A DNA stretch of 64,000 bases, from positions 1 to 64,000 of the forward strand of contig NZ_JAABNR010000013.1 of NCBI RefSeq assembly GCF_009925085.1. Reading direction: 5' to 3'. Below, piece after piece: positions 34,249 through 44,543 of the stretch (the first letter of the stretch is position 1; each line of letters starts with the position of its first letter). The position numbers and the translations under genes are program-made. This DNA comes from Stagnihabitans tardus. Lineage in GTDB: Bacteria > Pseudomonadota > Alphaproteobacteria > Rhodobacterales > Rhodobacteraceae. The notes beneath the pieces were generated by a model. That model searched no databases. It saw only the letters and a program-made list of their open reading frames with translations, and had not been told where the DNA came from.

Positions 34249-36351
34249 TCACTTCTGCAAAAGCGGCGTGATGATGCGCACCGAGACGCGGCGGTTGGCG
34301 CGCTCATCCCCCGCGGTCGGGATCAGGAGCTCGCTTTCGCCATAGCCCTGGACGACCATGTTTTCCGGCGGCACGCCGAAATACTGGGTCAGGGCCTTGG
34401 CGACGGTCTCGGCGCGGCGGTCCGACAGGGTCAGGTTCGAGGCGGCAGAGCCCACGGCATCGGTATGGCCCTCGATCAGGAAGACCTCGCCGGGGTTTTG
34501 CGCGATCATCTCGCCGATGAACTTGCCCAGACCATTCAGCGACCTGGCCTCGGTCGCATCCAGCGCGGCAGAGCCCGACTTGAAGGTGATCTCCTTGACA
34601 TCCACCGTCGGCGCCAGGTGGCGAACCTCGGGGATGGAGCGGATCTGGCGCAGCGAGAACTTGGCGCCGTAATCCTCGACCTGGGCGGCCAGGAGGGCGG
34701 CTTGCAGGGCGGCATCGGGATTGGCCACGTCGATGCGCTGGGGCTTGGGCTTGGGCAACTGGCTGACCACGATGGGCTGTTCCGGCCGCAGGTCGTCGAT
34801 CAGCACCGTGGCACGGCCCTTGGTGTCATAGGCCACGCGTTGCAGCACCCGGCCCGAGGCATCGCGGATCGTGGCGATCTGGCTGCCGTCCTTGCGGGCG
34901 ACGATGGTGCGGGTCGAGCCGTCCTGGAAGGTCTGGGTCGTGACTTTCGATCCCGGCTCGCGCAGAAGCGCATTGTCGTCCTTGTAGATCTGGTAAGAGC
35001 CATCGGGCTGGCGCACGACGACGCGGTCCCCGGTGTTCTGGACGACCTGCTTGACGCCTTCGGTATTCCCGCCGTTCTGCGCGCCATGGATGATCGTGCC
35101 GATGGCCAGGGCGCCCAGGGCGACGAGGCCGGCCTTTTCCAGGTTCGAAAGGCCGGATTTCTTGCCCGGAGCCACCTGGACGGGGGCAGCGGCGAATTCC
35201 TGGTCGGCCGAGCGGGTCTCGGTCTCCGTCACGGTCTCGGTTGTGACAGTGGCGGTTTCCGGGACGGGCTGGTCAGCCGGGGGCGTGGTCGGGTCGATGG
35301 CGGCGGCGGTGGCCGCCTCGGTGACCGGGGGAGCGGCTGCGGGCGCGGTGCCCTCGGCGGCGGGCTCGGAGGTCGCAGCGGTCACGGGGGCATCGAGGAC
35401 GGCGCCGAGGGCTTCGGCCGCCTGTTCCTCGACGACGGGGGCCTCGACCGGTTGCAGGTTCGGATCGGCCAGCGCGGCGGCCGCGGCTTCTTCCTGCGCC
35501 TTCTGCGCGGCCTCGATGGCGGCCTGGTCCTGGGCGACCTGCTCGGTCACCTGCTCTTCGGTGAGGGTGACGGTCTCGGGCTCGGCCAGGGGAGCGTCGG
35601 GGGTGGTCTCTTCGGCGACCGGCTCTTCCGTTGCAGGCTCTTCCGTTGCGGTTTCGTCGGCCGCAGGCTCTTCGGCGGCAGGCTCTTCCGTTGCGGTTTC
35701 ATCGGTCGCAGGCTCTTCGGCGGCAGGCTCTTCGGCGACGGTGTCTTCGGCGGCAGGCTCTGCCGACTGATCCGTGGCGCCCTCTTCCGTGGCGGGCTCC
35801 GCCGACTGATCCTCGGTCGCGGTGTCCTCGGTCGCCTGCTCTTCGGCGATGGGCTCTTCGGGAGCGGCTTCCTCGGGGGCAGCTTCCTCGGCGGTCATTT
35901 CCTCGGGAGCAACCTCTTCGGGGGCGACTTCCTCGGGAGCAGTTTCTTCGGGGGCAACCTCTTCGGGGGCAACCTCTTCGGGAGCGACCTCCTCGGGAGC
36001 GACCTCTTCGGGGGCGGCTTCTTCGGGAGCGACCTCCTCAGCGGCGGGCTCCTCTGCCACGGGCTCCTCGGCCACGGGTTCTTCCGCGACGGGCTCTTCG
36101 GCCACCGGTTCCTCAACCACGGGTTCCTCGACCGGGACGCCATAGGTCGCCTCGGCGGCGGCCTGGCACTCCTCGGCCCCCGCGATCACGCAGGCCGTGC
36201 CATCGGGGCAGGCGGTCTGGTCGTCTGGCAGGCAGATCACCTGCTGGCCGCCGACATCGGCCATGGGCAGGTCTTGCGCCTGAACGGCAAAGGGCGGGAC
36301 GATATAGAGTGTCAGCGACAGGATCGCCGTGGAATTGATGAGAACCTTCAT
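34249..36351 (-). CDS. Large OmpA-family protein with acidic low-complexity repeats
   Basis: A 700-residue envelope protein. Order: a Sec signal peptide (1-26, ending VQAQ); a short Cys-bearing region (about 36-65); an extremely acidic repeat region at about 73-260 built from EEPVA and PEEVA units; a Pro/Ala/Thr-rich linker; a hydrophobic stretch (AGLVALGALAIGTIIHG, about 408-424); and a C-terminal OmpA/MotB peptidoglycan-binding domain (about 590-695, with IEGHTDAVGSAASN and RRAETVAKAL). It probably anchors to the cell wall with a long flexible spacer. The ATG at 36351 follows AAAGG. Confidence 0.88.
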   Translation of the reverse strand: MKVLINSTAILSLTLYIVPPFAVQAQDLPMADVGGQQVICLPDDQTACPDGTACVIAGAEECQAAAEATYGVPVEEPVVEEPVAEEPVAEEPVAEEPVAEEPAAEEVAPEEAAPEEVAPEEVAPEEVAPEEVAPEETAPEEVAPEEVAPEEMTAEEAAPEEAAPEEPIAEEQATEDTATEDQSAEPATEEGATDQSAEPAAEDTVAEEPAAEEPATDETATEEPAAEEPAADETATEEPATEEPVAEETTPDAPLAEPETVTLTEEQVTEQVAQDQAAIEAAQKAQEEAAAAALADPNLQPVEAPVVEEQAAEALGAVLDAPVTAATSEPAAEGTAPAAAPPVTEAATAAAIDPTTPPADQPVPETATVTTETVTETETRSADQEFAAAPVQVAPGKKSGLSNLEKAGLVALGALAIGTIIHGAQNGGNTEGVKQVVQNTGDRVVVRQPDGSYQIYKDDNALLREPGSKVTTQTFQDGSTRTIVARKDGSQIATIRDASGRVLQRVAYDTKGRATVLIDDLRPEQPIVVSQLPKPKPQRIDVANPDAALQAALLAAQVEDYGAKFSLRQIRSIPEVRHLAPTVDVKEITFKSGSAALDATEARSLNGLGKFIGEMIAQNPGEVFLIEGHTDAVGSAASNLTLSDRRAETVAKALTQYFGVPPENMVVQGYGESELLIPTAGDERANRRVSVRIITPLLQK

Positions 36352-36523
36352 GCCTGGCCTTTCGATCTTCGACAGGGGCGTCGACGGGGGCGTTTGCGGG
36401 GGCCTCGACGCCCCTCTGGTCATTCCTTACCCCGAATGGCCCCGGATATGCGATAGCAAGCGCGTGTCAGGTGGCAACAAGGTGCCGGTTGCCCTTGGGC
36501 GCGCCAGGGGCTAGCACTTCTCC

Positions 36524-37519
36524 ATGCGCGCCACCTTGATCACAACGCTCAAGAACGAGGCTTCGTTCCTTCTGGAATGGGTGGCCCATCACCGGGCCCT
36601 GGGCTTCACCGACCTGGTGATCTTCACCAATGATTGCGAGGACGGGACGGATGCCATGGCCGAGCGGCTCCAGGCCCTGGGGCTGGCGCGGCATCTGCCC
36701 AATCCGGGCCCCTGGCCCGAGGGGCCGCAATGGGCGGCCTTGAAGCGGGCCGAGAAGCTGCCCGAGGTCACCGGGGCCGATTGGGCGCTGGTCGCCGATG
36801 TCGACGAATTCGTGAACATCCATGCGGGCGAGGGGCGGCTTGCCGATCTTGTCGCCGCCGTCCCTGGGGCGGATGCCGTGGCGCTGACCTGGCGGATGTT
36901 CGGCAATGCGGGGATTGCTTCCCATGCGCCGGGGCTGGTGACGCGGACCTTCCTGCGGGCCGCGCCTGCGACCCTCGCCTGGCCCTGGCGGGCCCAGATG
37001 ATCAAGACGCTTTTTCGCCCCCAGGCCTTCGGCAAGCTGGGGGTGCATCGGCCGAAACAGCCCAAGGGCGAGCCGCGCTGGTTCGACGGCTCGGGCCGCG
37101 CGGTGGACCTGGGCGGGCGGCTCTTCAGCGACTACCGGCAGGACAATTACCGGCTGGTGCAGATGAACCATTATGCGCTCGGCTCGGCGGAGGGCTTTGT
37201 CGTGAAATGCGACCGGGGGCGGGCCAACCGCGAAGCCGGGGCCTTCGACATGGGCTATTGGGTCGAGCGCAACCTGAACCAGGTCGAGGACCGCTCGATC
37301 CTGCGCCATGACATCGCGGGGCCCTTGGCAGCGCTTTTGGCTGATGCGGAACTGGCGCGGCTCCAGGCCGCGGCCGAGGCCTGGCGCCAGGCGCGAATCG
37401 CCACGCTTCTGGCGCAGGAGGACTGGCGGCAGTTCTTCGGACGGCTTCTGATGGCGGGGCCCTCGCGGCTGCCCTCTCTGCCAGAGGTTGCGCTGATCCA
37501 GAGGCGCCGCAACCCCTGA
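36524..37519 (+). CDS. Glycosyltransferase family 2/92-like protein
   Basis: A 331-residue cytoplasmic protein. The N-terminal TLKNEASFLLEWVAHHRALG is the nucleotide-sugar-binding start seen in GT2/GT92-type enzymes of surface polysaccharide synthesis, and DVDEF (about residues 90-94) is the metal-binding DxD motif. The central LTWRMFGNAG and the histidine-bearing VQMNHYALGS near residue 215 also fit. Acceptor and sugar are unknown. It stands alone, without a polysaccharide cluster. It is divergent from the OmpA-like gene. Confidence 0.82.
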   Translation: MRATLITTLKNEASFLLEWVAHHRALGFTDLVIFTNDCEDGTDAMAERLQALGLARHLPNPGPWPEGPQWAALKRAEKLPEVTGADWALVADVDEFVNIHAGEGRLADLVAAVPGADAVALTWRMFGNAGIASHAPGLVTRTFLRAAPATLAWPWRAQMIKTLFRPQAFGKLGVHRPKQPKGEPRWFDGSGRAVDLGGRLFSDYRQDNYRLVQMNHYALGSAEGFVVKCDRGRANREAGAFDMGYWVERNLNQVEDRSILRHDIAGPLAALLADAELARLQAAAEAWRQARIATLLAQEDWRQFFGRLLMAGPSRLPSLPEVALIQRRRNP

Positions 37520-37716
37520 GTGCGGACGAAAAGCGGCCCATCGGCCCCTTGCGCCCTGGGCGAAAAGCGGCCCAGGGCAACAATCGCCCCGGATTGTCCC
37601 TTTTGGCGCCTTAATTTTAACCCTCTTTCGCTTGATCCCTTGGGCACCGGGGCGATAATGGCCCCAAAGGTCTGGCCTCGGCCGAGGCCTGCTTTGCGCA
37701 CCACGGATGGCCCTTG

Positions 37717-38703
37717 ATGGATGACCTCGACGACGACCTGCTCGATGCCTCCGCCGCCGCCTCGCCCGAGGCCTGGGCCGAGCGCATGGCCGAGATCGGC
37801 AGGTCGGGCGGCTGGTTCCGCAGCCTCGCGCATGACCACCAGGCGCTGTTTCTCGACAATGGCCGCAGCCTTTTGGTGACCTTCGACACCCATCGCGCGG
37901 CCTTTGAACGTCCGCGCAAGCTGCCCGTGGGCATGGACCTGGCCGATGAATGCGACTGGTCGCATCTCTGCGTCCTGGCGCGGAAACATCCCTGGTTCCG
38001 CTCGGAAGGGGTCTATGCCTTTTTCGACAGCCTGATCGACGAGGGCTTCTTCGAGGGCTTCGACCGTGTCCTGTTTTACGGCGCGGGGCCCTTGGGCTAT
38101 GCGGCGGCCGCCTATTCCGTGGCCTCTCCGGGGGCAGAGGTTCTGCTTCTGAACCCGATCGCCAGCCAGTCCCCCGCCGTGGCAGGTTGGGACGACCGCC
38201 ACCGCGAGGCCAAGCGGATGGACTTTACCTCGCGCTATGGCTTTGCCCCCGACATGGTCGATGGGGCGGCTGCGGTCACCGTGATCTCGGACCCCTGCCA
38301 GAAGATCGACGCTATGCATGCGGCGCTGTTCCTCGGGCCCCATGTCCGGCATTTCGCGGCCCGGCGCGGGGGAGGCGACCTCGAGGCGCAGTTCAGCCGC
38401 ATGGGGAACCTGAACCACCTCTTGGCCGCCGCGATGGAGCGCGGCCTTGGCCTGCAACGCTTCGCCCAGCTCTGGCGGCGGCGGCGCAGCGACGGGACCT
38501 ATCTGCGCCACCTGCAACTGGCTTGCGCCACCCATCCGGCGCGCGAAATCGCCGTCTGCCGCAATGTCGTCGCGCGGCTGGACCAGAAGCGCTTCCGCAG
38601 GCGCCTGGCCGAGCTGGTCCCGGGCGAGGTGCCCGCGGCTCCCTCGGCCCTGGCCCAGGCCGCGGCGCAAGAGATCGCCGCCACGGGCCCCGAGGCGAGC
38701 TGA
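37717..38703 (+). CDS. Conserved protein of unknown function, Rossmann-like segment
   Basis: A 328-residue soluble protein. The central stretch VLFYGAGPLGYAAAAYSVAS followed by EVLLLNPIASQSP looks like a dinucleotide-type or alpha/beta-hydrolase strand-loop-helix. The C-terminus is basic and helical (RRRRSDGTYLRHLQL). Homologues that I recall from Rhodobacterales carry the label phosphoadenosine phosphosulfate reductase, but I see no PAPS-reductase motif and do not adopt it. The start is the ATG at 37717, next to a weak Shine-Dalgarno-like CGGATGG. Confidence 0.75.
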   Translation: MDDLDDDLLDASAAASPEAWAERMAEIGRSGGWFRSLAHDHQALFLDNGRSLLVTFDTHRAAFERPRKLPVGMDLADECDWSHLCVLARKHPWFRSEGVYAFFDSLIDEGFFEGFDRVLFYGAGPLGYAAAAYSVASPGAEVLLLNPIASQSPAVAGWDDRHREAKRMDFTSRYGFAPDMVDGAAAVTVISDPCQKIDAMHAALFLGPHVRHFAARRGGGDLEAQFSRMGNLNHLLAAAMERGLGLQRFAQLWRRRRSDGTYLRHLQLACATHPAREIAVCRNVVARLDQKRFRRRLAELVPGEVPAAPSALAQAAAQEIAATGPEAS

Positions 38704-38706
38704 GCC

Positions 38707-39090
38707 CTATTCCCCCTCGGCCATGGCGCGCAGCTCTTCGGCGCGTTGGCGGGTCAGGCGTTCAAGACAGGCGAGCCCCACCAGGGGCGCAATCGAGCCG
38801 TCCTTGTAGAAGAAGACCTCGTTTTCGCAGACGGCATCGCGATAGGGCAGCCAGGCGCGTTGGGCTTTGCGCAGGGCCTCTTCGGCGCCGCGCTGGTCCT
38901 TGGGCAGGTCGGCATCCCAGGCCTTCATCGCCGCCATGGCCAGCTTGTAGGTCGCGTTCAGGTCCTCGTCCGCCGCCTGATAAGCCTGGCCCGCGCATTC
39001 GGTCATCTCGACCTGGTCGACAGGGTCGGCGCAATTGGCCAGGGCGGGCAGGGGAAGGATCAGGGCAAGGGCCAGAAGGGGGGCGCGCAT
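38707..39090 (-). CDS. LprI/DUF1311-family periplasmic protein
   Basis: A 127-residue exported protein with a Sec signal peptide (MRAPLLALALILPLPALA, cleavage before NCAD). It has four cysteines that could form two disulfides (NCADP, TECAG, VCENE, ACLER) and the family pattern NATYKLAMAAMK, then LRKAQRAWLPYRDAVC. Relatives such as LprI of mycobacteria inhibit lysozyme, but most members have no known function. It is convergent with the preceding gene after a three-base gap and divergent from pyrC. Confidence 0.88.
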   Translation of the reverse strand: MRAPLLALALILPLPALANCADPVDQVEMTECAGQAYQAADEDLNATYKLAMAAMKAWDADLPKDQRGAEEALRKAQRAWLPYRDAVCENEVFFYKDGSIAPLVGLACLERLTRQRAEELRAMAEGE

Positions 39091-39191
39091 CGGGGTCTCC
39101 GGGGTTTTGCCGCAGGGTGGCGGGGCGCGGGGGGCCTGTCCAGCGGGAAATGGGCTGGAATTGAGCGGGCTTTTCGGCTAGGGCGGCGGGC

Positions 39192-40217
39192 ATGACCCAG
39201 ATCACGATCCGCCGCCCCGACGACATGCACCTGCACCTGCGCGATGGCGCGATGCTGCAGGCCGTGGCCCCCGAAAGCGCCCGCGACTTCGCCCGGGCCA
39301 TCATCATGCCAAACCTCGTGCCGCCCGTGGTGACGGGCGCCCAGGCGGCCGCCTATCGCGACCGCATCCTGGCCGCCGCGCCAGGCTTTACGCCCCTGAT
39401 GACGCTCTATCTGACCGAGACGACCGACCCCGCCGATGTGGCGGCTGCGGCGGTCTCGGGTCTGGTGAAGGCGGTCAAGCTCTATCCGGCCGGCGCCACG
39501 ACCAATTCCCATGGCGGGGTGCGGGATTTCGACAAGGTCATGCCGGTGCTGGAGAAGATGGCCGAGATCGGCCTTCCCCTCTGCACGCATGGCGAGGTCA
39601 CGACGCCCGAGGTCGATATCTTCGACCGCGAGGCGGTCTTCATCGACACGGTGCTCGACCCGCTGCGCCGCCGGATCCCGGAGCTTCGCGTGGTGATGGA
39701 GCATATCACGACCGAAGAGGGCGTGGCCTACGCCGGGCAGGGCGGCAACCTCGCCGCCACGATCACCACCCATCACCTGATCATCAACCGCAACCATATC
39801 CTGGTGGGCGGCATCAAGCCGCATTACTACTGCCTGCCGGTCGCCAAGCGCGAGAAGCACCGCCTGGCCCTGCGCCGCGCGGCCACCAGCGGAAGCCCCG
39901 CCTATTTCCTCGGCACCGACAGCGCCCCCCATGTCGATGCGCTGAAGGAACACGCCTGCGGCTGCGCGGGCTGCTTCACGGCGACCAACACCATGCCCCT
40001 CCTCGCCCATGTCTTCGAGGAGGAAGGCGCGCTCGACCGGCTCGAGGCCTTTACCTCCCTGAACGGCGCCGCCTTCTACGGCCTGGCCCCCAACGAGGCG
40101 ACCCTGACCCTGGTCAAGGAGCCCGCCCCCGTGACCTTCCCCGCCAAGATCGAAACGGGCGCCGGCCCGGTCACCGTCTTCGACCCCGGCTTCCCGCTCC
40201 ACTGGCGCTGCGCCTGA
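39192..40217 (+). CDS. pyrC: Dihydroorotase
   Basis: A 341-residue class II dihydroorotase, third step of pyrimidine synthesis (carbamoyl-aspartate to dihydroorotate). The metal histidines in DMHLHLRDG (residues 11-19), the carboxylated lysine in [13 protein letters not shown] near residue 98, further histidines in THGEV and MEHITT, and the catalytic Asp in GTDSAPH are all present. Length matches E. coli PyrC (348). pyrE follows on the same strand after a 70-bp gap holding an inverted copy of the ATATTT box. Confidence 0.97.
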   Translation: MTQITIRRPDDMHLHLRDGAMLQAVAPESARDFARAIIMPNLVPPVVTGAQAAAYRDRILAAAPGFTPLMTLYLTETTDPADVAAAAVSGLVKAVKLYPAGATTNSHGGVRDFDKVMPVLEKMAEIGLPLCTHGEVTTPEVDIFDREAVFIDTVLDPLRRRIPELRVVMEHITTEEGVAYAGQGGNLAATITTHHLIINRNHILVGGIKPHYYCLPVAKREKHRLALRRAATSGSPAYFLGTDSAPHVDALKEHACGCAGCFTATNTMPLLAHVFEEEGALDRLEAFTSLNGAAFYGLAPNEATLTLVKEPAPVTFPAKIETGAGPVTVFDPGFPLHWRCA

Positions 40218-40249
40218 TTTCACCTTTGCACAAATATCCCCGCCGGAGG
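40218..40249 (-). repeat. ATATTT box, reverse orientation, inside the pyrC-pyrE gap
   Basis: Read on the minus strand this is CCTCCGGCGGGGATATTTGT followed by GCAAAGGTGAAA. It is a diverged copy of the dispersed box, with no larger hairpin in front. It points against transcription of pyrC and pyrE. Confidence 0.6.
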
Positions 40250-40287
40250 CCCCGCTGTCCTCCCGCGTGCCCCTCGCAGGAGTTGCC

Positions 40288-40968
40288 ATGATCCCCTCGT
40301 CCTTCCCCCCCCGTGAGGAAATCGCCCGCCTGACCGCCCGCGCGCTCCTGGAAATCAAGGCGGTGCATTTCAACGCCGAGACGCCCTTTACCCTGGCCTC
40401 GGGCCTGCCCTCCCCCACCTATATCGACTGCCGCAAGCTGATCTCTTACCCCCGCATCCGCTCTGTCCTGATGGATTTCCTGACCGTGACGGTCCTGCGC
40501 GATGCCGGCCTCGAGGCCTTCGACAATATCGCGGGCGGTGAGACGGCGGGCATCCCCTTCGCGGCCCTCGTGGCCGAGCGCATGGCGCTGCCCATGACCT
40601 ATGTCCGCAAAAAGCCCAAGGGCTATGGCCGCAACGCCCGCATCGAGGGCGCGATGACCGAGGGCCAGCGCGTCCTCCTGGTCGAGGACCTGACGACGGA
40701 TGGCGGCTCCAAGCTCTCCTTCGTCGATGCGATCCGCGAGACGGGGGCCACCTGCGCCCATACGGCGGTGATCTTCTACTACGGCATCTTCCCCGAGACG
40801 ACCCAGCGCCTGGCCGATCACGGCGTGGCTTTGCACCACCTCTGCACCTGGTGGGATGTCCTGGCCGAGGCAAGGGCGCAGGGCGCTTTCGATGCCGCGA
40901 CCCTGGCGGAGGTGGAAAGCTTCCTCCAGGACCCGCGCGCCTGGCAGGCAGCGCGCACGAAGGGTTAA
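40288..40968 (+). CDS. pyrE: Orotate phosphoribosyltransferase
   Basis: A 226-residue enzyme that joins orotate to PRPP, giving OMP. The PRPP loop [14 protein letters not shown] lies at about residues 131-144, and the catalytic lysine region [17 protein letters not shown] precedes it. The start at 40288 has GCAGGAG six bases upstream. It is the partner of pyrC. A hairpin plus ATATTT element and a T-rich terminator follow the stop. Confidence 0.96.
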   Translation: MIPSSFPPREEIARLTARALLEIKAVHFNAETPFTLASGLPSPTYIDCRKLISYPRIRSVLMDFLTVTVLRDAGLEAFDNIAGGETAGIPFAALVAERMALPMTYVRKKPKGYGRNARIEGAMTEGQRVLLVEDLTTDGGSKLSFVDAIRETGATCAHTAVIFYYGIFPETTQRLADHGVALHHLCTWWDVLAEARAQGAFDAATLAEVESFLQDPRAWQAARTKG

Positions 40969-40994
40969 GGCTGGGGGAGCCTCGGCCCCCCCCC

Positions 40995-41065
40995 GCGTCC
41001 ATCGGTGCTCGAACCGATGGCGCATCGCTGGACGCACCCCGAGGATATTTGGGCCAGTATGAAAG
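40995..41065 (+). repeat. 3' element after pyrE: hairpin plus ATATTTGGGCCAG box
   Basis: GCGTCCA (40995-41001) pairs with TGGACGC (41029-41035), with an inner stem ATCGGT / ACCGAT. ACCCCGAGGATATTTGGGCC and AGTATGAAAG follow to 41065. Confidence 0.75.
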
Positions 41066-41068
41066 ACC

Positions 41069-41106
41069 AAGGGGCGCAGCCGGGAATGGCGCGCCCCTTT
41101 GTTTTT
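41069..41106 (+). terminator. Rho-independent terminator after pyrE
   Basis: AAGGGGCGC (41069-41077) pairs with GCGCCCCTT (41091-41099) across a 13-nt loop, followed by TGTTTTTG. It comes after the ATATTT element. Confidence 0.8.
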
Positions 41107-41146
41107 GCCTGGCGTGATTTTCGCTTCTGCCAGCCCTCTTCCCGGG

Positions 41147-41283
41147 CCTTCACACTGGCCGAAATACTCCCTTCCCCTTGTCAATCTCGGCCGCTTTCAA
41201 TTTGGCCCAAATACTCACGGGGTTTCTCAAGGGGAGCGTGCTCCCCTTGAGGCAGGGGGTGCGGGGGGCTTGCGGCCCCCCGC
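41147..41283 (-). repeat. 3' region of valS: two hairpins and two ATATTT-type boxes
   Basis: Reading away from valS on the minus strand: a hairpin with 9-bp arms (41261-41283) two bases after the stop; a perfect 11-bp hairpin TCAAGGGGAGC / GCTCCCCTTGA (41227-41250); a box ACCCCGTGAGTATTTGGGCC plus AAATTGAAAG (41194-41223); and a second box GGGAGTATTTCGGCCAGTGT (41147-41171). Together with the pyrE side they fill the 317-bp convergent gap, which contains no gene. Confidence 0.8.
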
Positions 41284-41285
41284 TT

Positions 41286-44200
41286 TTACCCGAGTTCGGC
41301 CAAGCGCTTCATGGCGGCTTCAAGCTTGCCGGCCTCGTCTTCGCGGGCGGCGAGGTTGGCCTTGGCTTCTTCCACCACGTCCTCGGGCGCAGAGGCTGCG
41401 AAGTTCGGGTTGTTCAGGCGGCCTTTGAGGCCCCCGATCTCTTTCGCCAGCTTTTCCAAGGACTTCTTCAACCGCGCCTTCTCCTCGGCGATGTCGATGA
41501 GGCCCGCGAGCGGGATGGCGAAGCTGGCTCCGGGGGCGCCCAGCGTGATGGAGCCCTTGGGGGCCGCGCCCTCGGTGAAACCCTCGACCCGGGCGAGGCG
41601 CTTGATCAGGGCCTCGTTGCGGGTCCAGGCGGCGCGGGCCTCATCGGAGAGGCTCATGGCCACCAGGTCGATCTTGAGGCCAGCAGGCACATGGACCTGG
41701 GCGCGGGCCGAGCGGATTTCGTCGATGAGGTCGGTGACGAAGCCCATCTCGGCATCGGCCTTGGCATCCGAGAGGTCGCCCAAGACCGGCCAGTCGGTGT
41801 GGACCAGTAGTTTGGCGCGGCTTCCGGTGTTGCCCCAGAGGTCTTCGGTGAGGAAGGGCATGAAGGGGTGCAGGAGGATCATCGACTGATCCAGCACCCA
41901 GGCCATGGTTTGCCGCGTCTCGGCGGCGTCTTCCCCGTCGAAGAGCGGCTTGGCGAATTCGACATACCAGTCGCAGACCTTGCCCCAGACGAATTTGTAA
42001 AGCGTGTCGGCGGCGAAGTCGAAGCGGAACTCGCTCAGCGCTTGCTGGACCTCGGCGGCCGCGCGGGCGGTCTCGCCGATGATCCAGCGGTTGGCGGTGG
42101 CCTTGGCCGTTGGGGGCGCGCTTTGGGTCGCGTGACCCTCCCAGACCTGGTTCATCTCGGCAAAGCGGCAGGCATTCCAGAGCTTGGTGCCGAAATTGCG
42201 ATAGCCCGCAATGCGTTGCGGGTCGAACTTGAGGACGCCCCCCAAAGAGGCCATGGCCGCATTGGCAAAGCGCAAGGCATCGGCGCCGTATTCGTCGATG
42301 ACCTCCAGCGGGTCGACGACATTGCCGAGCGACTTGGACATCTTCTTGCCCTTGGCGTCTCGGACGAGGCCATGCAGGTAAACCGTGTGGAAGGGGATAT
42401 CCTCGACCACGGCCAGCTGCATCATCATCATCCGTGCGACCCAGAAGAAGATGATATCGGCCCCGGTCACCAGGACCGAGGTGGGGAAGTATTTCTGTAG
42501 CTCCGGCGTCTGCTCGGGCCAGCCGAGGGTGCCAATGGGCCAAAGGCCGGAGGAGAACCAGGTGTCGAGCACGTCGGGGTCGCGGTAGAGCGCAAATGTC
42601 CCGCGATGGTCCGCGATACGGCTATTGAAATCCAGAGCTTCCTGTTTGTCATTGCATTCGAAGAAGAACGGACCGTATTCCGCGTCACATTCCTCGTAGT
42701 AGTTCGCGGCTTGTTCGAATGCTTCTTCTGCAGTCGCTGCGCAGAATGCCTTTGAAAGGTTCGAAAGGTCGAACTTCTTGTCTATCACGTCCGGCCCGTA
42801 CCAAACCGGGATCTGGTGGCCCCACCAGAGCTGGCGCGAGATGCACCAGGGTTCGATATTCTCCAGCCAGTGGAAATAGGTCTTTTCGCCGCTCTCCGGC
42901 ATGATCCGGGTGCGACCCGACCGGACGGCCTCCAGGGCGGGCTCCACGATCTTGGCGGTGTCCACGAACCACTGGTCGGTCAGCATGGGTTCGATGACGA
43001 CCTTGGAGCGGTCGCCATGGGGCTGCATGATCAGCTTGTCCTCGACCACCGGCACAAGGCGCAGGTGCTCGGAATGGGTCTCTTCGTCGATCTCCGAGAC
43101 CATGACGGTCACCGCCAGCCCCGCCGCGTTGATATCGGCGATGACCAGCTTGCGGGCCTCAAACCGGTCCAGCCCACGGTATTTCTCGGGCACGAGGTTC
43201 AGCGCATCGACCTCGTTCTCGTCGGTCGGCGAGCCCGCCGCGATCTCCCGCGCCCGCGCCACGCAGACGTCATAGGCGGCCCCATCGGCGCGCATCTTCC
43301 CTTGCGTGTCCATCAGGCGATACATCGGCAGGCCCGCCCGCTTGGCGACCTGGTAGTCGTTGAAGTCATGCGCGCCGGTGATCTTGACCGCGCCCGAGCC
43401 GAAGGTCGGATCCGGGTATTCGTCGGTGATGATCGGGATCAGGCGGTCACACAGAGGCAGGTGGACCATCTTGCCGACGATGGGCGCATAGCGCTCATCG
43501 GAGGGATGCACCGCGACCGCGCCATCGCCCAGCATCGTCTCGGGGCGCGTGGTGGCGATGGAGATATAGTCGCGGGTCTCGCGGAAGGTCACCGCGCCCT
43601 CGGCGTCCTTTTCGACGTATTCATAGGTCTCGCCGCCCGCGAGGCGGTATTTGAAGTGCCACATATGGCCCTTGACCTCGATGTTCTCGACCTCAAGGTC
43701 GGAGATCGCGGTCTCGAAATGCGGGTCCCAGTTCACGAGGCGCTTGCCGCGATAGATCAGGCCCTTGTTATACATATCCACGAAGACCTTGATGACGGCG
43801 TCGTGGAAGTTGCCCTCTTCCCCCGCCGGAGCCCCAGGCGCCCCCGACATGGTGAAGGCCTCGCGGTCCCAGTCGCAGGACGCGCCGAGCCGCTGCAACT
43901 GGCCGATGATCGTGCCGCGGCTGGCCTTCTTCTGCTCCCAGACCTTCAGCGTGAAGGCCTCGCGGCCCATCTCGCGGCGGGTCATGTTGCCCGCCTTGGC
44001 CATCTCGCGCTCGGTCACCATCTGGGTCGCGATCCCCGCATGGTCGGTCCCCGGCTGCCAGAGCGTGTCATGGCCCTGCATGCGGTGCCAGCGGATCAGG
44101 ATATCCTGCAGCGTGTTGTTGAAGGCATGGCCCATGTGCAGGGAGCCCGTGACATTGGGCGGCGGGATCATGATCGAAAAAGCTTCCGCCCCGGGCTTGG

Positions 44201-44294
44201 CATTGGCCCCCGCCGCCCCCACCTTGGCATCCAGCCAGAGCTTCGAAATCCGGGCCTCGGCCTCGGCCGGGTTGAAGGTCTTTTCCATGGGCAT
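41286..44294 (-). CDS. valS: Valyl-tRNA synthetase
   Basis: A 1002-residue class I synthetase that charges tRNA-Val and edits misactivated threonine. The HIGH motif is HMGH at residues 53-56 within [19 protein letters not shown] is near residue 650; an editing domain lies between; and a C-terminal coiled-coil tRNA-binding arm ([20 protein letters not shown]) ends the protein. I chose the ATG at 44294 (MPMEKTF), with AGGA upstream; the next ATG two codons on is possible. It is larger than typical but normal for alphaproteobacterial ValS. Confidence 0.97.
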   Translation of the reverse strand: MPMEKTFNPAEAEARISKLWLDAKVGAAGANAKPGAEAFSIMIPPPNVTGSLHMGHAFNNTLQDILIRWHRMQGHDTLWQPGTDHAGIATQMVTEREMAKAGNMTRREMGREAFTLKVWEQKKASRGTIIGQLQRLGASCDWDREAFTMSGAPGAPAGEEGNFHDAVIKVFVDMYNKGLIYRGKRLVNWDPHFETAISDLEVENIEVKGHMWHFKYRLAGGETYEYVEKDAEGAVTFRETRDYISIATTRPETMLGDGAVAVHPSDERYAPIVGKMVHLPLCDRLIPIITDEYPDPTFGSGAVKITGAHDFNDYQVAKRAGLPMYRLMDTQGKMRADGAAYDVCVARAREIAAGSPTDENEVDALNLVPEKYRGLDRFEARKLVIADINAAGLAVTVMVSEIDEETHSEHLRLVPVVEDKLIMQPHGDRSKVVIEPMLTDQWFVDTAKIVEPALEAVRSGRTRIMPESGEKTYFHWLENIEPWCISRQLWWGHQIPVWYGPDVIDKKFDLSNLSKAFCAATAEEAFEQAANYYEECDAEYGPFFFECNDKQEALDFNSRIADHRGTFALYRDPDVLDTWFSSGLWPIGTLGWPEQTPELQKYFPTSVLVTGADIIFFWVARMMMMQLAVVEDIPFHTVYLHGLVRDAKGKKMSKSLGNVVDPLEVIDEYGADALRFANAAMASLGGVLKFDPQRIAGYRNFGTKLWNACRFAEMNQVWEGHATQSAPPTAKATANRWIIGETARAAAEVQQALSEFRFDFAADTLYKFVWGKVCDWYVEFAKPLFDGEDAAETRQTMAWVLDQSMILLHPFMPFLTEDLWGNTGSRAKLLVHTDWPVLGDLSDAKADAEMGFVTDLIDEIRSARAQVHVPAGLKIDLVAMSLSDEARAAWTRNEALIKRLARVEGFTEGAAPKGSITLGAPGASFAIPLAGLIDIAEEKARLKKSLEKLAKEIGGLKGRLNNPNFAASAPEDVVEEAKANLAAREDEAGKLEAAMKRLAELG

Positions 44295-44543
44295 GGGCGT
44301 GATCCTGCGTTGCGTCGCAAGCCTCTTACCGAAGTGTGGCGGCTTGGAAAAGCCCAATGCAGGCCTTGGGGCCAAAGCGGCCCGCAAGTCACGTTGTGCA
44401 ACAAGGCTTGCTCTTTCGCCAGCCTGCCCCCAGATTACCAGCTATACGAATGGAAAGTTTCGCCCGCCTCGCCAAAGGGATAGTCTAGTTCCTCGCCGTG
44501 CCGAAAGCCTCCGCCTCACCTCATTGACCCAAATGGTTTGCAG

